Assembly (NCBI RefSeq): GCF_026914265.1
Contig: NC_069125.1
Span: forward strand, 70,138,046 to 70,202,045
Reading direction: 5' to 3'
Origin: Mya arenaria
Lineage: Eukaryota; Mollusca; Bivalvia; Myida; Myidae
DNA length: 64,000 nt
The position numbers were made by a program, and so were the translations under genes. The notes below the pieces were generated by a model, which searched no databases, was not told where the DNA came from, and saw nothing but the letters and a program-made list of their open reading frames with translations. Positions within the stretch are counted from its first letter, which is position 1. Every line of letters starts with the position of its first letter. Positions 47,148 through 59,000 of this stretch are shown piece after piece.

Positions 47148-48207
47148 TAATGTAATTGGCTATGCATATTTGCCAAACTCTTCTTACATTTTATAATATT
47201 CAACATGATTTATCCAGTTAGTATATTAAAATACTGCCTGCGTTTGTTGTCAACAGTAACTTTCATTGGCCGCGAAAATACATTACTTTTCCCCTTACCT
47301 GCAATAATAGTTGTGTTGCATACACCGGTCAGTGGCTTTACAATAGCTCATGGTTATAGTTTAATGTACTTACGTTAAACTCTCTTAATTATGTCATTCC
47401 ATTTAGTAATTTCACGTCGTAATTGAAACACGGAAGTAAAAACAGTTTGTTTTGGGGCGGCCTCTTTTACTGGAATAATCTCTATTCGTAAAACATGCTT
47501 TATAGGTAAAATGCTATACCTCTGTAATACAAGGTTACGTTAAACCATTACTTTAAGTTGTTAACGTCACGGTGGATCACGCTTACATGACGGAGTACGT
47601 ATCACAGGGATTTCGTCCGGATTCCGTACGTGGCACTAGATTTGATGTGGCGGAGGACTACAAGCTACGGATTTTCCGCACGGCTGCTGATTGGATGAGA
47701 TTGGCCATTTTGGATTTTCAGGGTTTCTGATTGGTTTTGGGGCAAATGATTGCCATGTCCTCATCACCAAGTATCAAGGCGCGGGAAAGTATAAATACAA
47801 GACCGCGCAGCAGACGCCAGCTTTCACAACTTTTCGGCCATATTGGAAACTTTAAAAACTTAACTTTCAAATCTTTTCATACAAGTTTATTTAACAAGAA
47901 AGAGAGCCACCCTGCAGCAATGTAAATATTATATTATATCATTATAGATAATAGATAAAAGGAACGTTATCATTAAAAGAACATTTACTCTTTAATCAAA
48001 GTAATATTATTACAGTATCATATTTGTTTGCAAGGATTGATATTTATTTATGAGCAAATAAATATATTACACATGTCACGATCGTTGGTCCTGTATCTAG
48101 TAAATTTAAATGTCAACTGGAGCATCTGGTATCCGTTTCGCATGAAATAAGGTAAACAACAAATCGAACGTATAAATTGAGTCGTCTAAGTAAGGGTTCA
48201 CGTTACA
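47146..48207 (+). repeat. 3' long terminal repeat
   Basis: Near-identical copy of 38671-39734. It is followed at once by ATAT and by the sequence homologous to the innexin-C1q spacer of unit A. Confidence 0.93.
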
Positions 48208-48863
48208 ATATTTTCATGATTGTGGGCCATTCATGTTGTTGTTGTTGTTGTTTTTCTAAATATGTGTAATGTTACATTGAATATAAGATCTTTCTCTATG
48301 ATTTTACAAAGAAGTTCAAGACTATTTGATAATTTTCCCTTTTAGTCTATTATCCTATTGTTCAATGAAGACATTAGGCATCGACTTTAAGTATGATTAT
48401 TGTATTTCAAAGTAGCTCTATATAACTATATAAAAGTCCTTTCACAACATAGCAGAGTTTAAACAAATTTTGTGACTCAAATTATCATTTACGAATTGTA
48501 CTTCTGAATAGCCTAATATCGTTCAAAACGACAAAATAATTGTTGCCTTTTCATTATTAGTTCTTGCCATGTTTTGAGATAGTATTTTGGTAGGCTACTT
48601 ATACATCCGTGACATAGACTATTAAGGTGGTCTCAACATATTTGCAATTCAAACATCAAAATAATGATTATTCGAATGCTATCCTTCAAACATCAGGGTC
48701 GGTTTAAACTGTACGTTGACATGAACGGTAGGACGAATGTGCAACACCGTCAACACAGCGATTACCGGTTGAGGCAGTATTCTGTAATTTTGAAAATATC
48801 TCGAAAAAACAGAACATAATAACTTTGGACAATGGACATGAACTTCAAAACATCAGTATTTAT

Positions 48864-50180
48864 TCACGGATAAACAAACATTCCAGTGAACGAAGTCAAA
48901 CGGTAGGCGGCCCAGCCTTCGACGTGGCTTCCAATGACTTCCTCGATAGCTACGGTGTCGCCTTTTTGAAGTCTTAGAGCAACAGTGTTTCCTCCCTGAA
49001 GATCCTGGCCGTTGTGTGCAGTCTCAGCCACCCCATCGATAATGTGCGCACCATTTTTAACGAGTTTAGCTTCCAGTTCACCGTAGTGGCCCCTTTGACT
49101 TACCATGAACGAGAATACGTACATTCCTGCCTCGGGACACGTAAAATGACCCGTATTAGGGTCGTAGCCGTTTGCTTCGTTGGTTATTATCTACAAAATG
49201 TGTTATCGAATGTTTGCAGGATACAATTATTCAATTTTCTACGATTGTGACGTCACTTAAAAGAAAACCCCGTAGTTAACCATTTTTGTCAGGCTTAATT
49301 GAAAACTTAAAACAGGTTTTTGATATACACACAACGGTTGAACATAATAACTAATTTAGTATTGCAAGAGACCAACCTTGTTAAACCTGATCACTTGTCC
49401 AGAGCCCAGTGTCATATCATGGTCAAGCCAAACCGAAAACGCTACATTGCCATCAATTGTAAATAGATTTACGAAGAGTTAGCCTAACCTCAAACAAACG
49501 TGCATTTCGAATTGCTTGTACCTGATCGTTTTGTTTTTACACATGCATTGCGCACGTTCAGTTATAGCAGTGCGAAAGACCACATCTGTTTACGAAACAT
49601 CAATTGATGTGAATACAATCTATTTAATATACGGTGCTTTCAAATGGTACCTTCTACATTATAATCACACCATTAACATTTGAATCTTTATATACAGAGA
49701 ATACTTTCGTAACTCGGAAGAGATCTGAATCAACTACTTGATATTAACAACAATGAAGTTCTTACATTGTCTTTTCTTTCGAAGCATTTGTTCATCGTGA
49801 CGCTGCTGTTTCAAGTCAGTAGTAGCTGTTTGACAAGTGAAAAGTGATTCCTGCATCTCTTTAATCTGCGTGGAAAACTTCTCATCTTGCAGCTTAATCA
49901 TAATCTGTTGGTTCCTGATTGTTTGGTCGGTCTCCCTAAATATTTAAAAGAACCATGGTGATAACAAAGTCAGTTTAGAAGGCTATTTTGTACTGACAAA
50001 GATTTAACGTGGATCTACCCATTCGTGTTTATGAAAGGTTATAGATATGTTAAAGTACGTACGCCTGCTTCCGTTCTAAGGCAGCAAACCGCCGTAGTAA
50101 ATCATCGTTTGCCGCTCCATGAGCACCTGACGTTAATGCAAACAAATAAAAGAAATAGTTAAAACAAAAAGCCGTTCCAT
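48864..50180 (-). pseudogene. C1q-domain protein copy B, probably a pseudogene
   Basis: Paralogue of the unit A C1q gene. Corresponding exons are 50180-50063, 49935-49766, 49456-49377 and 49190-48864. The coiled-coil exon and the last C1q exon (MYVFSFMVSQRG...TSFTGMFVYP) are fully open. Two lesions stand out. A base missing near the end of the signal peptide (GCATTAACG against GCATTTAACG in A) turns the frame into a stop. The acceptor before the third exon reads TTTACAA instead of TTTACAG, so the splice site is lost. Unless the conserved upstream exon is used and another acceptor replaces the lost one, no full protein is expected. A LINE has landed upstream of its start. Confidence 0.82.
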
Positions 50181-50389
50181 AGTTTAACTTGAAGATCTAT
50201 CAACACACAAGCATAATCTTCGATAGAGATAAGCATAAATACTTACTGTGGCAGTAATCAGCAATGTCAAACTGATCACGTAGCCAATCAGCAACGAGGA
50301 ATGACGACTTTTTGCACACGGAAGCGTTAGAAAAATCCTTATTAAGACTTATCATTGTATCTACGGTAGACTTAAAACATGTTTGTGAC

Positions 50390-50900
50390 GTCATCCATTG
50401 TTCTTTTTGTACTCTATATGGGTTATTGGACTGTGTTCTGTACTTTATTTCTATTAATGTTCCAATATTTCAAGGATGGGATGTCCAATATTTTCATAAT
50501 TAACAGCCATTGTTCAAATAATGGACAGTCATTGTTCTAATCATGGACAGTCAGTAGATATAGTAGTATGGTAGAATCAAGACCGATGTTGACAAAAACA
50601 TATTATTGTATGTGTTAAACTATGCACTTTAAAAAAAAATAAAAAATATATATTTTTTTTATTTGGGTTTAATTAAAAATTATAAAATGTTGATTTTAAT
50701 AAAAATCCAATTTTTAGGTTGTAACAACTCAATGCCCAATGAAGATGTGACTGAAGTTTGTGCAGCCGTTAGGGAAAAGGGGAATGTTTATTAGTTGTAT
50801 ATCTCTAAGAGAACGAAACATAAGATCTTAAACTTAAAAAAGTTTCAATACAAAGTGAATAATGCACATTGAAAACACAGTTTGCACTTGTTATACATCC
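50390..50900. other. Start of the inserted segment in unit B
   Basis: Similarity to unit A stops near 50385. The following 500 bp is AT-rich with A/T homopolymers around 50632-50665. No gene recognised. Confidence 0.4.
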
Positions 50901-50904
50901 GTAG

Positions 50905-53900
50905 AAGTTATAATAATAATAATAATATTAATAATAATAATAAAAATTATAATAATAATAACAACATCTTTATTCAACGAAAGTTACATACTTAGTGTAC
51001 AATCATTACATACCTACTACTTATTTCGAGCATGGCCTTCACACAAAAAGTATTACAAAAACACATATACTAACTTACATATTAAGCAACATACAAAACA
51101 TACCATCACACTATCACTATCATAATTTTCTCATGTTATTCAACATAATTATACATGTATTCAACATTTCTTCGACAAACACAACTCAGTTTAATATAAT
51201 GATTATAAATTACAATAAGCTCATCCTGAAAATAATGTAGATATTTCAGTAAAACCACATTCAATCAATATATTTTCAACATTTACACATTTGGTATTAT
51301 CCATTACAAGTTGTTGCAAGAATGTCATAAACGTACATTAACACAATTCATGTAAACAATGAACTATTTATTATAATGTGAATTAAATAAAGTGTCAAGA
51401 TTTTTTTTTCATAAGTGATAATATTATTCTGCCAAATAAGAAGCCTTTTAATGCACCTTTAAAGGCTGGTAGCTTATCTTGACGTTTAATGTATGTAGGA
51501 AGAGAATTCCAAATTTTCATTGCTTTATAGGCAAATGTATTTTTGATATAGTTTGTTCTAGGTTTTACAACAAAAAGATCCCTGTTTTCTGAAGAACGCA
51601 AGCTATAGTGCTCATTTTTTGGCAAATGTTAACAATTCTGTGAAGTACGAAGGAGTCAAACATTTCATGCTTTTGAAAACAAGTAATGAACGATGATAAT
51701 AGCACCTGTCTTCAAAAGATAGCAACCCTGACTGTTTGAATATGTTTCCAAAATGGCTAGTTCCCGACTTTATTATTAGCTTAATCGCTCTTTTCTGAAT
51801 ATTAGAGATTTGTGTGGTATCTGAGAAATGTGTTAGTCCCCAGACACTACAACAGTACTCCATGTTTGACATGATATATTCATTATAATACAATAATTTC
51901 ATCTCGTCTGTTTGATAATATGCTATTCTTCTTAGAAGTGCCAATTTTGAATTAAGCTTTTTCACTACAGTATTAACATGGGTATGCCATGACAATGTCT
52001 GATCAACATCCACCCCGAGGACCTACATTTCACGTTATCTACTGACAATCCATCTATTGATAGTTCAAGTTGCATTGCATGTTTTGCCTTATAATTAGTA
52101 CATAGAATCATACATTTGGTTTTTGTTGGATGGTTTTTGTTGGATGAATTGACATATTATTTGTCTTACACCAACAGTTCACACTATAAAGACATTTTTG
52201 TAGATCTGATTGAATGCTCAATATACTTGGACCTATTTTGTATAACGTGGAATCATTTGCATATAAGTCAATACATGAATTGGTAGAAATTAAAGGCATA
52301 TCATTGATGTATATAAGAAAAAGTAAGGGACCTAGTATTGATCCTTGAGAGACACCCGACATAGTTTTCATTTACTTAGAATAAATGTTGTTTCTTTCAC
52401 AAATTGCATCATGTTAGTCAGATAGGACCTAAATAATTGCATAGACCTTTCTGTGAAGTGATAAAGTTTAAGTTTGTGTAAGAGTATTTCTTGGTTAACA
52501 AAGTCAAATGCTTTTCGCAGATCGAGATAAATGGCCCCTACATAATCACCACTGTCTATACCCTTCAACCATGTATCTATAAGATGGGTTAATGCAGTCT
52601 GACATGAGTGATTTGGACGGAAACCCGACTGATTTTTGTGTATAATATCCGTTCTCTTAAAAAACATTTGCAACTGAGACGCAATATGTCGTTCAAATAT
52701 CTTTGATAAAGTATTGAGAATGGATATAGGGTGATAGTTTTCCGGTTCGTACTTATTTCCTGATTTGTGAATCGGGACAACTGAAGCTTCTTTCAATTTG
52801 TCAGGAAATAAGGATCAGATTCGAGATAACTAAATCTACTTTAAAAAGATCTTCATCGAAGCTTTTATAACATCGATATGTTATTGAATCGTGACTGTTT
52901 TTCACTTGTTTCTTTTTTACTGATCTCGTGAAAGCGATAGGCAAGTGGTTGCTTATGGTATAATTATATACAGCAATATCTGAGATGAGATCTTTTCTTG
53001 TTGTATATATATGGTCTATAATAGACGAACCATTTGTATGAATCCTAGTTGGCGTTTCAATGATTTGAGAAAGAAATTTTTTCCCATTTTGCATTATTGA
53101 ACTTATTTGTCTGGAAAAAAATTGATGTTAAAGTCCCCTAGAGCATATTCTTCACTATCCTTGCTTCCTAATTTGTTGTATTAAGTTTCAAATAAATCTA
53201 TCCAGTTTTGTGAAGAATCAGGAGGTCTATATACAAAGTTTACTTAAAACGATTTACTTCTGGGTAAAGCGATTTGAACCCAGACGGATTCTAAAGTGTC
53301 GGACTCTAAATCATATCGCCTAACATATAAGAGTTTATTTGAAATATAGACAATTATACCCCCGCCCCTTTTGTCGATGCGATCTTAGCGCACGAAGCTA
53401 TATCCAGGAATAACAAATTCATTATCATGTACACTGGATGTCAAAAATGTTTCGCATAAACCAATTATATCAATGTTAAATGACTGAAATAAATGAAATT
53501 TCAATTCATCTCGTTTGTTTAAAATGTGTTGAATATTTAAACTGACTATGTGTAAGCCTTTATGATTCTTTTTGTCATTTTTAATTGGCAAAGTCGAAAT
53601 ATTATTATTAAAACCTGTATTTCTTATTAAATCAGTTTTGGTATTCAACGTACATGACGTAAATGGATATATATTTTGAGGCTCTCCCGTAGATTGTAAC
53701 AAATAGTCAGTCGCTGGTATTGTGGTTCTGCATTCTGCAGTGTGTACACCATTTATTACGATATACGGGTATATCTCGTTCTCTGTCAATGCCGGCAACA
53801 TTTTGCCGAGGGATTTATTATTTATATTGTCCGAGTGCCTTCTTGTTCTTTCACCGCGTTGTACCGCAGATTGTCTTTGACGATCCGTCCTATAAGCTGC

Positions 53901-54650
53901 TTCGGGTTTATGTGTGTTTCGCACTGCACCGCCGATTTCGGAGTGATAACTTCCTGCGTCTGATGACCTTCGAATTATTTTCACCGACGTGTTAATTGCA
54001 CGAACCAAAGCACTTGTTCCTATTTTGTTCAAATGAATACCGTCGTGGTTATAATACTACGGAATTGAGGAATCGTCACCGAATACAAATTCAATTGTAT
54101 TAATAAGTTTAGCTACCGTTTCTTCGCACAGTGTTGCCACAATTTTATTAGCCTGGCTAACGTCACAGTCGGCTCGGGGACAAATGGTGCAAACGTACAT
54201 TTCGCAGTACGGATTTCTACGTTGTACTGATTCTATTCCATCTTTCAGTTGTTTATACATTTCGTGAAGATCCTGGCCATCAGATATATCGTTCCCACCG
54301 ATAAACAGAATAACGTTTTTCAAGTCGTCTACTTGCCATTTTCTTAACCTAAAACCAACATGGTTAATTTTGCCCCCTCTTATCATTCGAATTTGAGCAT
54401 TTTCTAGTCCTCTAGAATTTACATTCTTGAAAATAGAATCTCCTATCAACAATGTTGTCTCTGGAAGCAATTGTAAATTCGGGATTTTTTATTTCACGCC
54501 GACTCTCTGATTTTCCTTGACGAGATTTCAGTATATCCATAATTGACTGCATTCGTTTCTGTAACATGCCATTGTACTTGTTTATGTCTAGCTGAGTATT
54601 GTTTACATTTTGCTGTACAGACTCAATGTTGCATTAAAGTTGAATTTAAA
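50905..54650 (-). mobile_element. LINE (APE-type non-LTR retrotransposon) with SGNH-esterase region
   Basis: Read on the minus strand from about 54650: a short coiled-coil-like start (VQQNVNNTQLDINKYNGMLQ), then an SGNH/GDSL-hydrolase-like domain (LLIGDSIFKNV, LFIGGNDISDG; 54470-54057). The apurinic endonuclease region follows (LHIVSLNIQHILNKRDEL, IIGLCETFL, then IDHIYTT and SNHLPI; about 53550-52900). Next is the reverse transcriptase (YHPISILNTLSKIFERHI, GFRPNHSC, YLDLRKAFDFVN, GVSQGSILGPLLFLIYINDM) with the catalytic motif reading YANDST in place of YADDST. The C-terminal part ends with NTFAYKAMKIWNSLPTYI. Several frame breaks separate these parts, so the copy is inactive. An (AAT)n run at 50908-50967 lies where the 3' tail would be. 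Overall this is CR1/jockey-like, with the clade uncertain. Confidence 0.88.
50908..50967. repeat. (ATA)n microsatellite, likely LINE 3' tail
   Basis: An imperfect trinucleotide run at the left (3') end of the minus-strand LINE. Confidence 0.8.
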
Positions 54651-55084
54651 GTAAAAGTTAGATGACATGAATTAAAAGTGAGTAAACCTTTACCCACCCG
54701 CGAAAATTGCAATTCTAAATGATTAAGACTAATAAGCCTAGAACTTAATCATTGCCTATCTGCAGTTGCAATGGCTGTAAATCGAGTTTGTATTCTAAAA
54801 GTTATTACTTTCATGATAATCACAAACATAATTACAATGTTTATGTATACGTAAATAAGCGCAAAATTATTTTGCTGTGCCTAAAAACATTGCATGACTA
54901 GTATCTTTTCATATGGTGTGACAGTGTACAATAAGTTGACAATAGCGCCATGAAAATCATGATTTGGACTTCGTTGTTGACATGTTTTAAGTAAGTAAAA
55001 CGCCTCAAACTGTCCCGGTATTATGTTAGCCTCGGACTGTTCTTTCTCTAACATAATGGACAGTTTTCGGCCTTTCACCCTTAA
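54651..55084. other. Remainder of the inserted segment
   Basis: AT-rich sequence between the LINE and the resumption of unit B similarity at about 55085. Not assigned; it may be LINE 5' UTR or a separate insertion. Confidence 0.4.
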
Positions 55085-55290
55085 ATATTCATATATCTGT
55101 GAATGAGAGGGAAACGCTAGCGACAGTGGCGCTCATCACTAGAGTGAGCTGATTCTTTTAGTCATACCATGCTGTTATTCTAACGCAAGTCAAAATTTAT
55201 CAACATGTTTCCGCTAATAAAATACCATTATGGCGTTATCGAGCTGCATTAGGTGTGATACAGAACCGAGCAGAACATAAATTTATTTCA

Positions 55291-56090
55291 GGAAGTAACA
55301 TTAGCGAAATCGATTATGGATTTTCTCTGTTTTCACTTTTCCCCGACAAACATCCATAACAAGCAAAAGCGCAACGAACAACTCTATATTCATTGAATAC
55401 ACGGTGATGGTCCATTTCTGAAGTAGCTCTTCGAAGCAGCCTGAAAATGGAAGAAATATTTTTTCTAGGTAAGGCTCCCTGTGGACGGAATTGTATTCCA
55501 TTAGTTTAAGTCAATTAAATCGCAATTTTTATGTATTGGAGGCGGCACGATCTCGCTAAAATGTCCTATGAATCTTGTGAAATGGTTTTGGGACTGTCGA
55601 CGCTCAATATCTGAATAGAACACTCCGATTGCCAAAAAATGAGTCCATGCCGACGTAGGGTTCCCAGCGGAGATAGATACGCCTTGGTCACAATTTGAGA
55701 TTGTATCACCAAGAAAGTTTTAATATTGCATGATATGTTTGGTAACTATTTTTTGTTTTGTTTTTCAGACTCAAACATGCGAAAGAAATGATCCAATTTA
55801 GATGTACACAGACCAAAACGTTATAAAATTATAATTGCGATATTGTAATCGTTTGTTGTGTGATATTTTGTGGAGATACTTACCTGGTAGCTAAATCGTT
55901 TGATATATTCATAAAAATCGACGATACAAAATGCCTGAATTAACTTCAATGCCAATATGGAATTAGATCTTTTAATAGCCTTTTTTATTGTATTCATAAT
56001 GGAGTAATAATGACAGAGACACCCTGTTTGACACTGGGTATATGATTAATAATGACTTAGACTTCCTGATACAAAGATTGTTAAGCAACG
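55291..56090. other. Upstream region of the SRCR/EGF receptor gene
   Basis: Lies beyond the edge of duplication unit B. It contains no recognised coding exon and should hold the promoter and 5' UTR of the receptor gene. No strong core-promoter motif was seen. Confidence 0.4.
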
Positions 56091-59000
56091 ATGGATTTTA
56101 GCAAACAAATACGGGTTTTACTTCTTCTTTGTACTCCTGCTTTAGGTAAGATATTATAAATTATAAGTATATTAATCACCTATCATAAAATTAGTGATAA
56201 TTATATTGGAATATACGCTATTATGAACATATTTAAACCAGTGGCCATTGTCGTTTGCGGTCGAAAACTGCAATTTATGCTTATCATAGAATAGGCTTCC
56301 TGATTGGATCGATCAACAATAGTGTTGCCAATGTTTAGATAAACAAGTTAAATTCGTCTAACTTAATATTAATCTTAGTACGTTTTTTTATTTAAAATAT
56401 TTCTCAAAGTCTTTTGGTTCAGTTTTCTTTATATTTTCAAATTACTGCATCTTAAGTATCTACATTTGACTCTCTTTTACGAGTAAAGTCTTTATTAACC
56501 TCTTTTGTTGACATACTTAAGACCACCATGGTTCTTCTTACTAGCATTTTACTATCAAAGCATCTAATTATATATCGCGTGTATTAACGAACTCTACATC
56601 AAACCAATCTTGTTTAAAATGCAATCACCATCATCAAATATCGGTTCATCTCATTTTCTGGAGAACTGAGGATACGCTTCACTACGAGCCAATTTAGTGA
56701 ACCAAATTACAACATTGTTTACATATTCATTACTAGTACAATTGATATTATAATCAAAACTATTGAATTGCGGTAACATAAAAATAATTCCCACTCAGCT
56801 AAACTGAGCTTTGAGATTATGACCCAACCTATTTATTTATCAAAATATCTATGTCTCTCAGGTATATTATTTTTACAATGCAATTCAAAAGATAACGAAA
56901 CGTGATCACTTCACTCAATAAAAGACCCGATTGTCAAATATTGTATCAATGAAAATTTGCGCTAGTGCACTAAAAGGTAATTTATAACACACGAACAGTT
57001 GTGGGAAGAATAAGATGTAGATTTAAAGTACCTAATAATTGTATACCATAATTATCGAATCCAGGGCAGATTGAGAGCCTAACTTACGTAACATCTAGCT
57101 CATAATATACACTAAACAGCGAACGAATTAAACGCATCGTGAGTAATAAAGTCGCATTTATTGCCAAGACGTTTGGCTAAACGAAGACCCAAAACGAAGA
57201 ATTCCAAAATGTTTCCAAAACAGAAAATCAAAAAAATCAAAATTGAATACGTTATACGCCCCCACCACACGCCCTCGTGTAAGTATACATCACATCAGTG
57301 GTTGAGCGTTCTAAGCCCTCGGGTGCAGAAGGTCGCGGGTTGAGACTCCGGCCGCGTCAAACTGAAAATATACCAGTACCTCTCTTGCATAGCGCTCGGC
57401 ATTAAAAGGATATTACTAGACAAATGGTGTTCTCAGTACTCTGACTAAACCAATGAACGTAGAATTCTGTGTTTCAGACATCTGCATCTTGCTCTCTGAC
57501 ATTAACATCTTGCTTTCTGAGTTGAACATCTTGCTTTATTGCATTCTCAATTCGTCATCGGAGCAACTGTAGGGTTAAAAGTTGTATATTCCATTCAGTT
57601 TATTTCCAAAGTTAATACCAGATTTGTGATAATATGTTAACTTAAATTGCATGTTGCTATTTTAGGAGAATACAAATCATTTAAAAAAACTTCATATTCT
57701 CATATTGACCGAAAAAACACACGGAAGCAAGCCACGAAGCAGAATCATGAGAATGTAAACCGGCACCGTTTATTGAACAAGGAGCGCAAGTTCAGAAAGT
57801 TATACTGAACCGGACGGAAACTCTTCAACAAAGAGATGTAACATTGAATAGTTTCAATTTCTGTTTTATTCAAGAACGAGGCCCATGTGGGCATCAGTTT
57901 TATGAAAAAATATTTACAAAGAATAAACACACTGACGTATGACGTAAGAATTAATGTATTTGCATACATTTCGGTAAAAAAGAAGAGATTGAAAAAGTAA
58001 CTATTTAGTTAATTATAACACATTAGGTTGAGTTGGGTAGAAACAGTATTCTGTTGTTCAATTTAAGTAGCGATTAATTAAAATTTTGCATTATTTTTCT
58101 CACAGTATAGCTAATTTGAAGAGGCTATTTATGTCAACGTCTTGAACTATTTTTTTAAAACTTTTGTCTCTTTGTGGAATGGGGAATGTATTTATTTCCA
58201 TTAGCATTAAGTTTTGTACATTCGAAAACTTTTTAAATTATCTAAGGCAAGTTTAGAGCAAAAGCGACATTTTCCATTGACCCTTTTCAATGGGCAACTT
58301 ATGATTACAACATCTAAAGCGAAAAGAAGACAAAGCTCAGTTCCTCGGTAAGATTTGTATGTAGCTTTTAAGCTTTTTAGAATTTGACAACTAATACATT
58401 TATTTGAATAATTTACTGATTCGTTCAACCTTTGAATATATTGATCTGTTATTTGTTGTTGTTTTTTAAACATATTTTTTAAAATCATTAGGACACGGAA
58501 CAGATGTGTATCGGAAATTCCAAAAATACCAGCTGTTAAAGTAATTCTTTACAAATGTTACCCATAGACTATGATGTGTATCATTTCTATGAAGTTCAAA
58601 CAATAATCTATACATAACATTAGATTTTTATCTTGGTTACTGGCAACTAGCTTGCACCAAAAATTCAACATTGCTTTTTGTCAGGTGATCAATAGGAAGA
58701 ATATCTAATTCACTAAATACCATACTATTTGGTGTTGATTGTTTTAAAATTCATAATGAGTAAAAATCATTGAGTTGAAATTTTACAACCAAACCAGATC
58801 TTCAATACCCCATACCTCAGAGCTATACAATAATATAGGTGTGATCATAACAGCAAATTAATCGAGTTGTAGATCAATATCAAGAAACAATGCTTTTGAT
58901 TTTGAAAAAAAGAGTACATGGCTTTACGAGCTTGGTCACTCAAACGCGTTTTCGTTTTACTAACCTTGGCCTTATAATTGAAAAAGACATCCAGGTAGCT

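Larger units (their letters stand above)
38671..48207 (+). mobile_element. Ty3/Gypsy LTR retrotransposon (fossil), 9.5 kb
   Basis: Two long terminal repeats of about 1.06 kb bound an internal region with gag, then protease, reverse transcriptase, RNase H and integrase in the Ty3/Gypsy order, plus an extra open region 3' of pol. The terminal repeats open and close with TGTAA/TTACA-type ends. A 4-bp ATAT lies on both sides (38667-38670 and 48208-48211), as expected for target duplication. The repeats differ at roughly 20 positions by eye (about 2 percent), so the insertion is fairly recent on an evolutionary scale. The coding regions carry several interruptions (roughly six to eight), so the copy looks broken. 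It sits in the 3' flank of innexin copy B. Confidence 0.93.
33404..55290. repeat. Segmental duplication, unit B, expanded by three insertions
   Basis: This is the second copy of the innexin-C1q block, same order and orientation as unit A. Its pieces are 33404-34268, 38631-38670, 48208-50385 and 55085-55290. The gaps are an inverted-repeat element (34269-38630), a Ty3/Gypsy element (38671-48207) and a LINE-bearing segment (about 50390-55085). Comparison with unit A shows each site empty, so all three insertions postdate the duplication, unless unit A lost them. Confidence 0.85.

Noticed and set aside
47731-47925. 64-codon frame present in both LTRs
   Set aside because: It is identical in both terminal repeats only because the repeats are copies. 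It overlaps the presumed promoter and resembles no protein.
53720-53995. Plus-strand frames within 53.7-54.0 kb
   Set aside because: Shadows of the minus-strand LINE coding region.
57290-57362. Functional tRNA gene
   Set aside because: A and B boxes are only approximate and I could not fold a convincing acceptor stem, so a SINE fragment is more likely.
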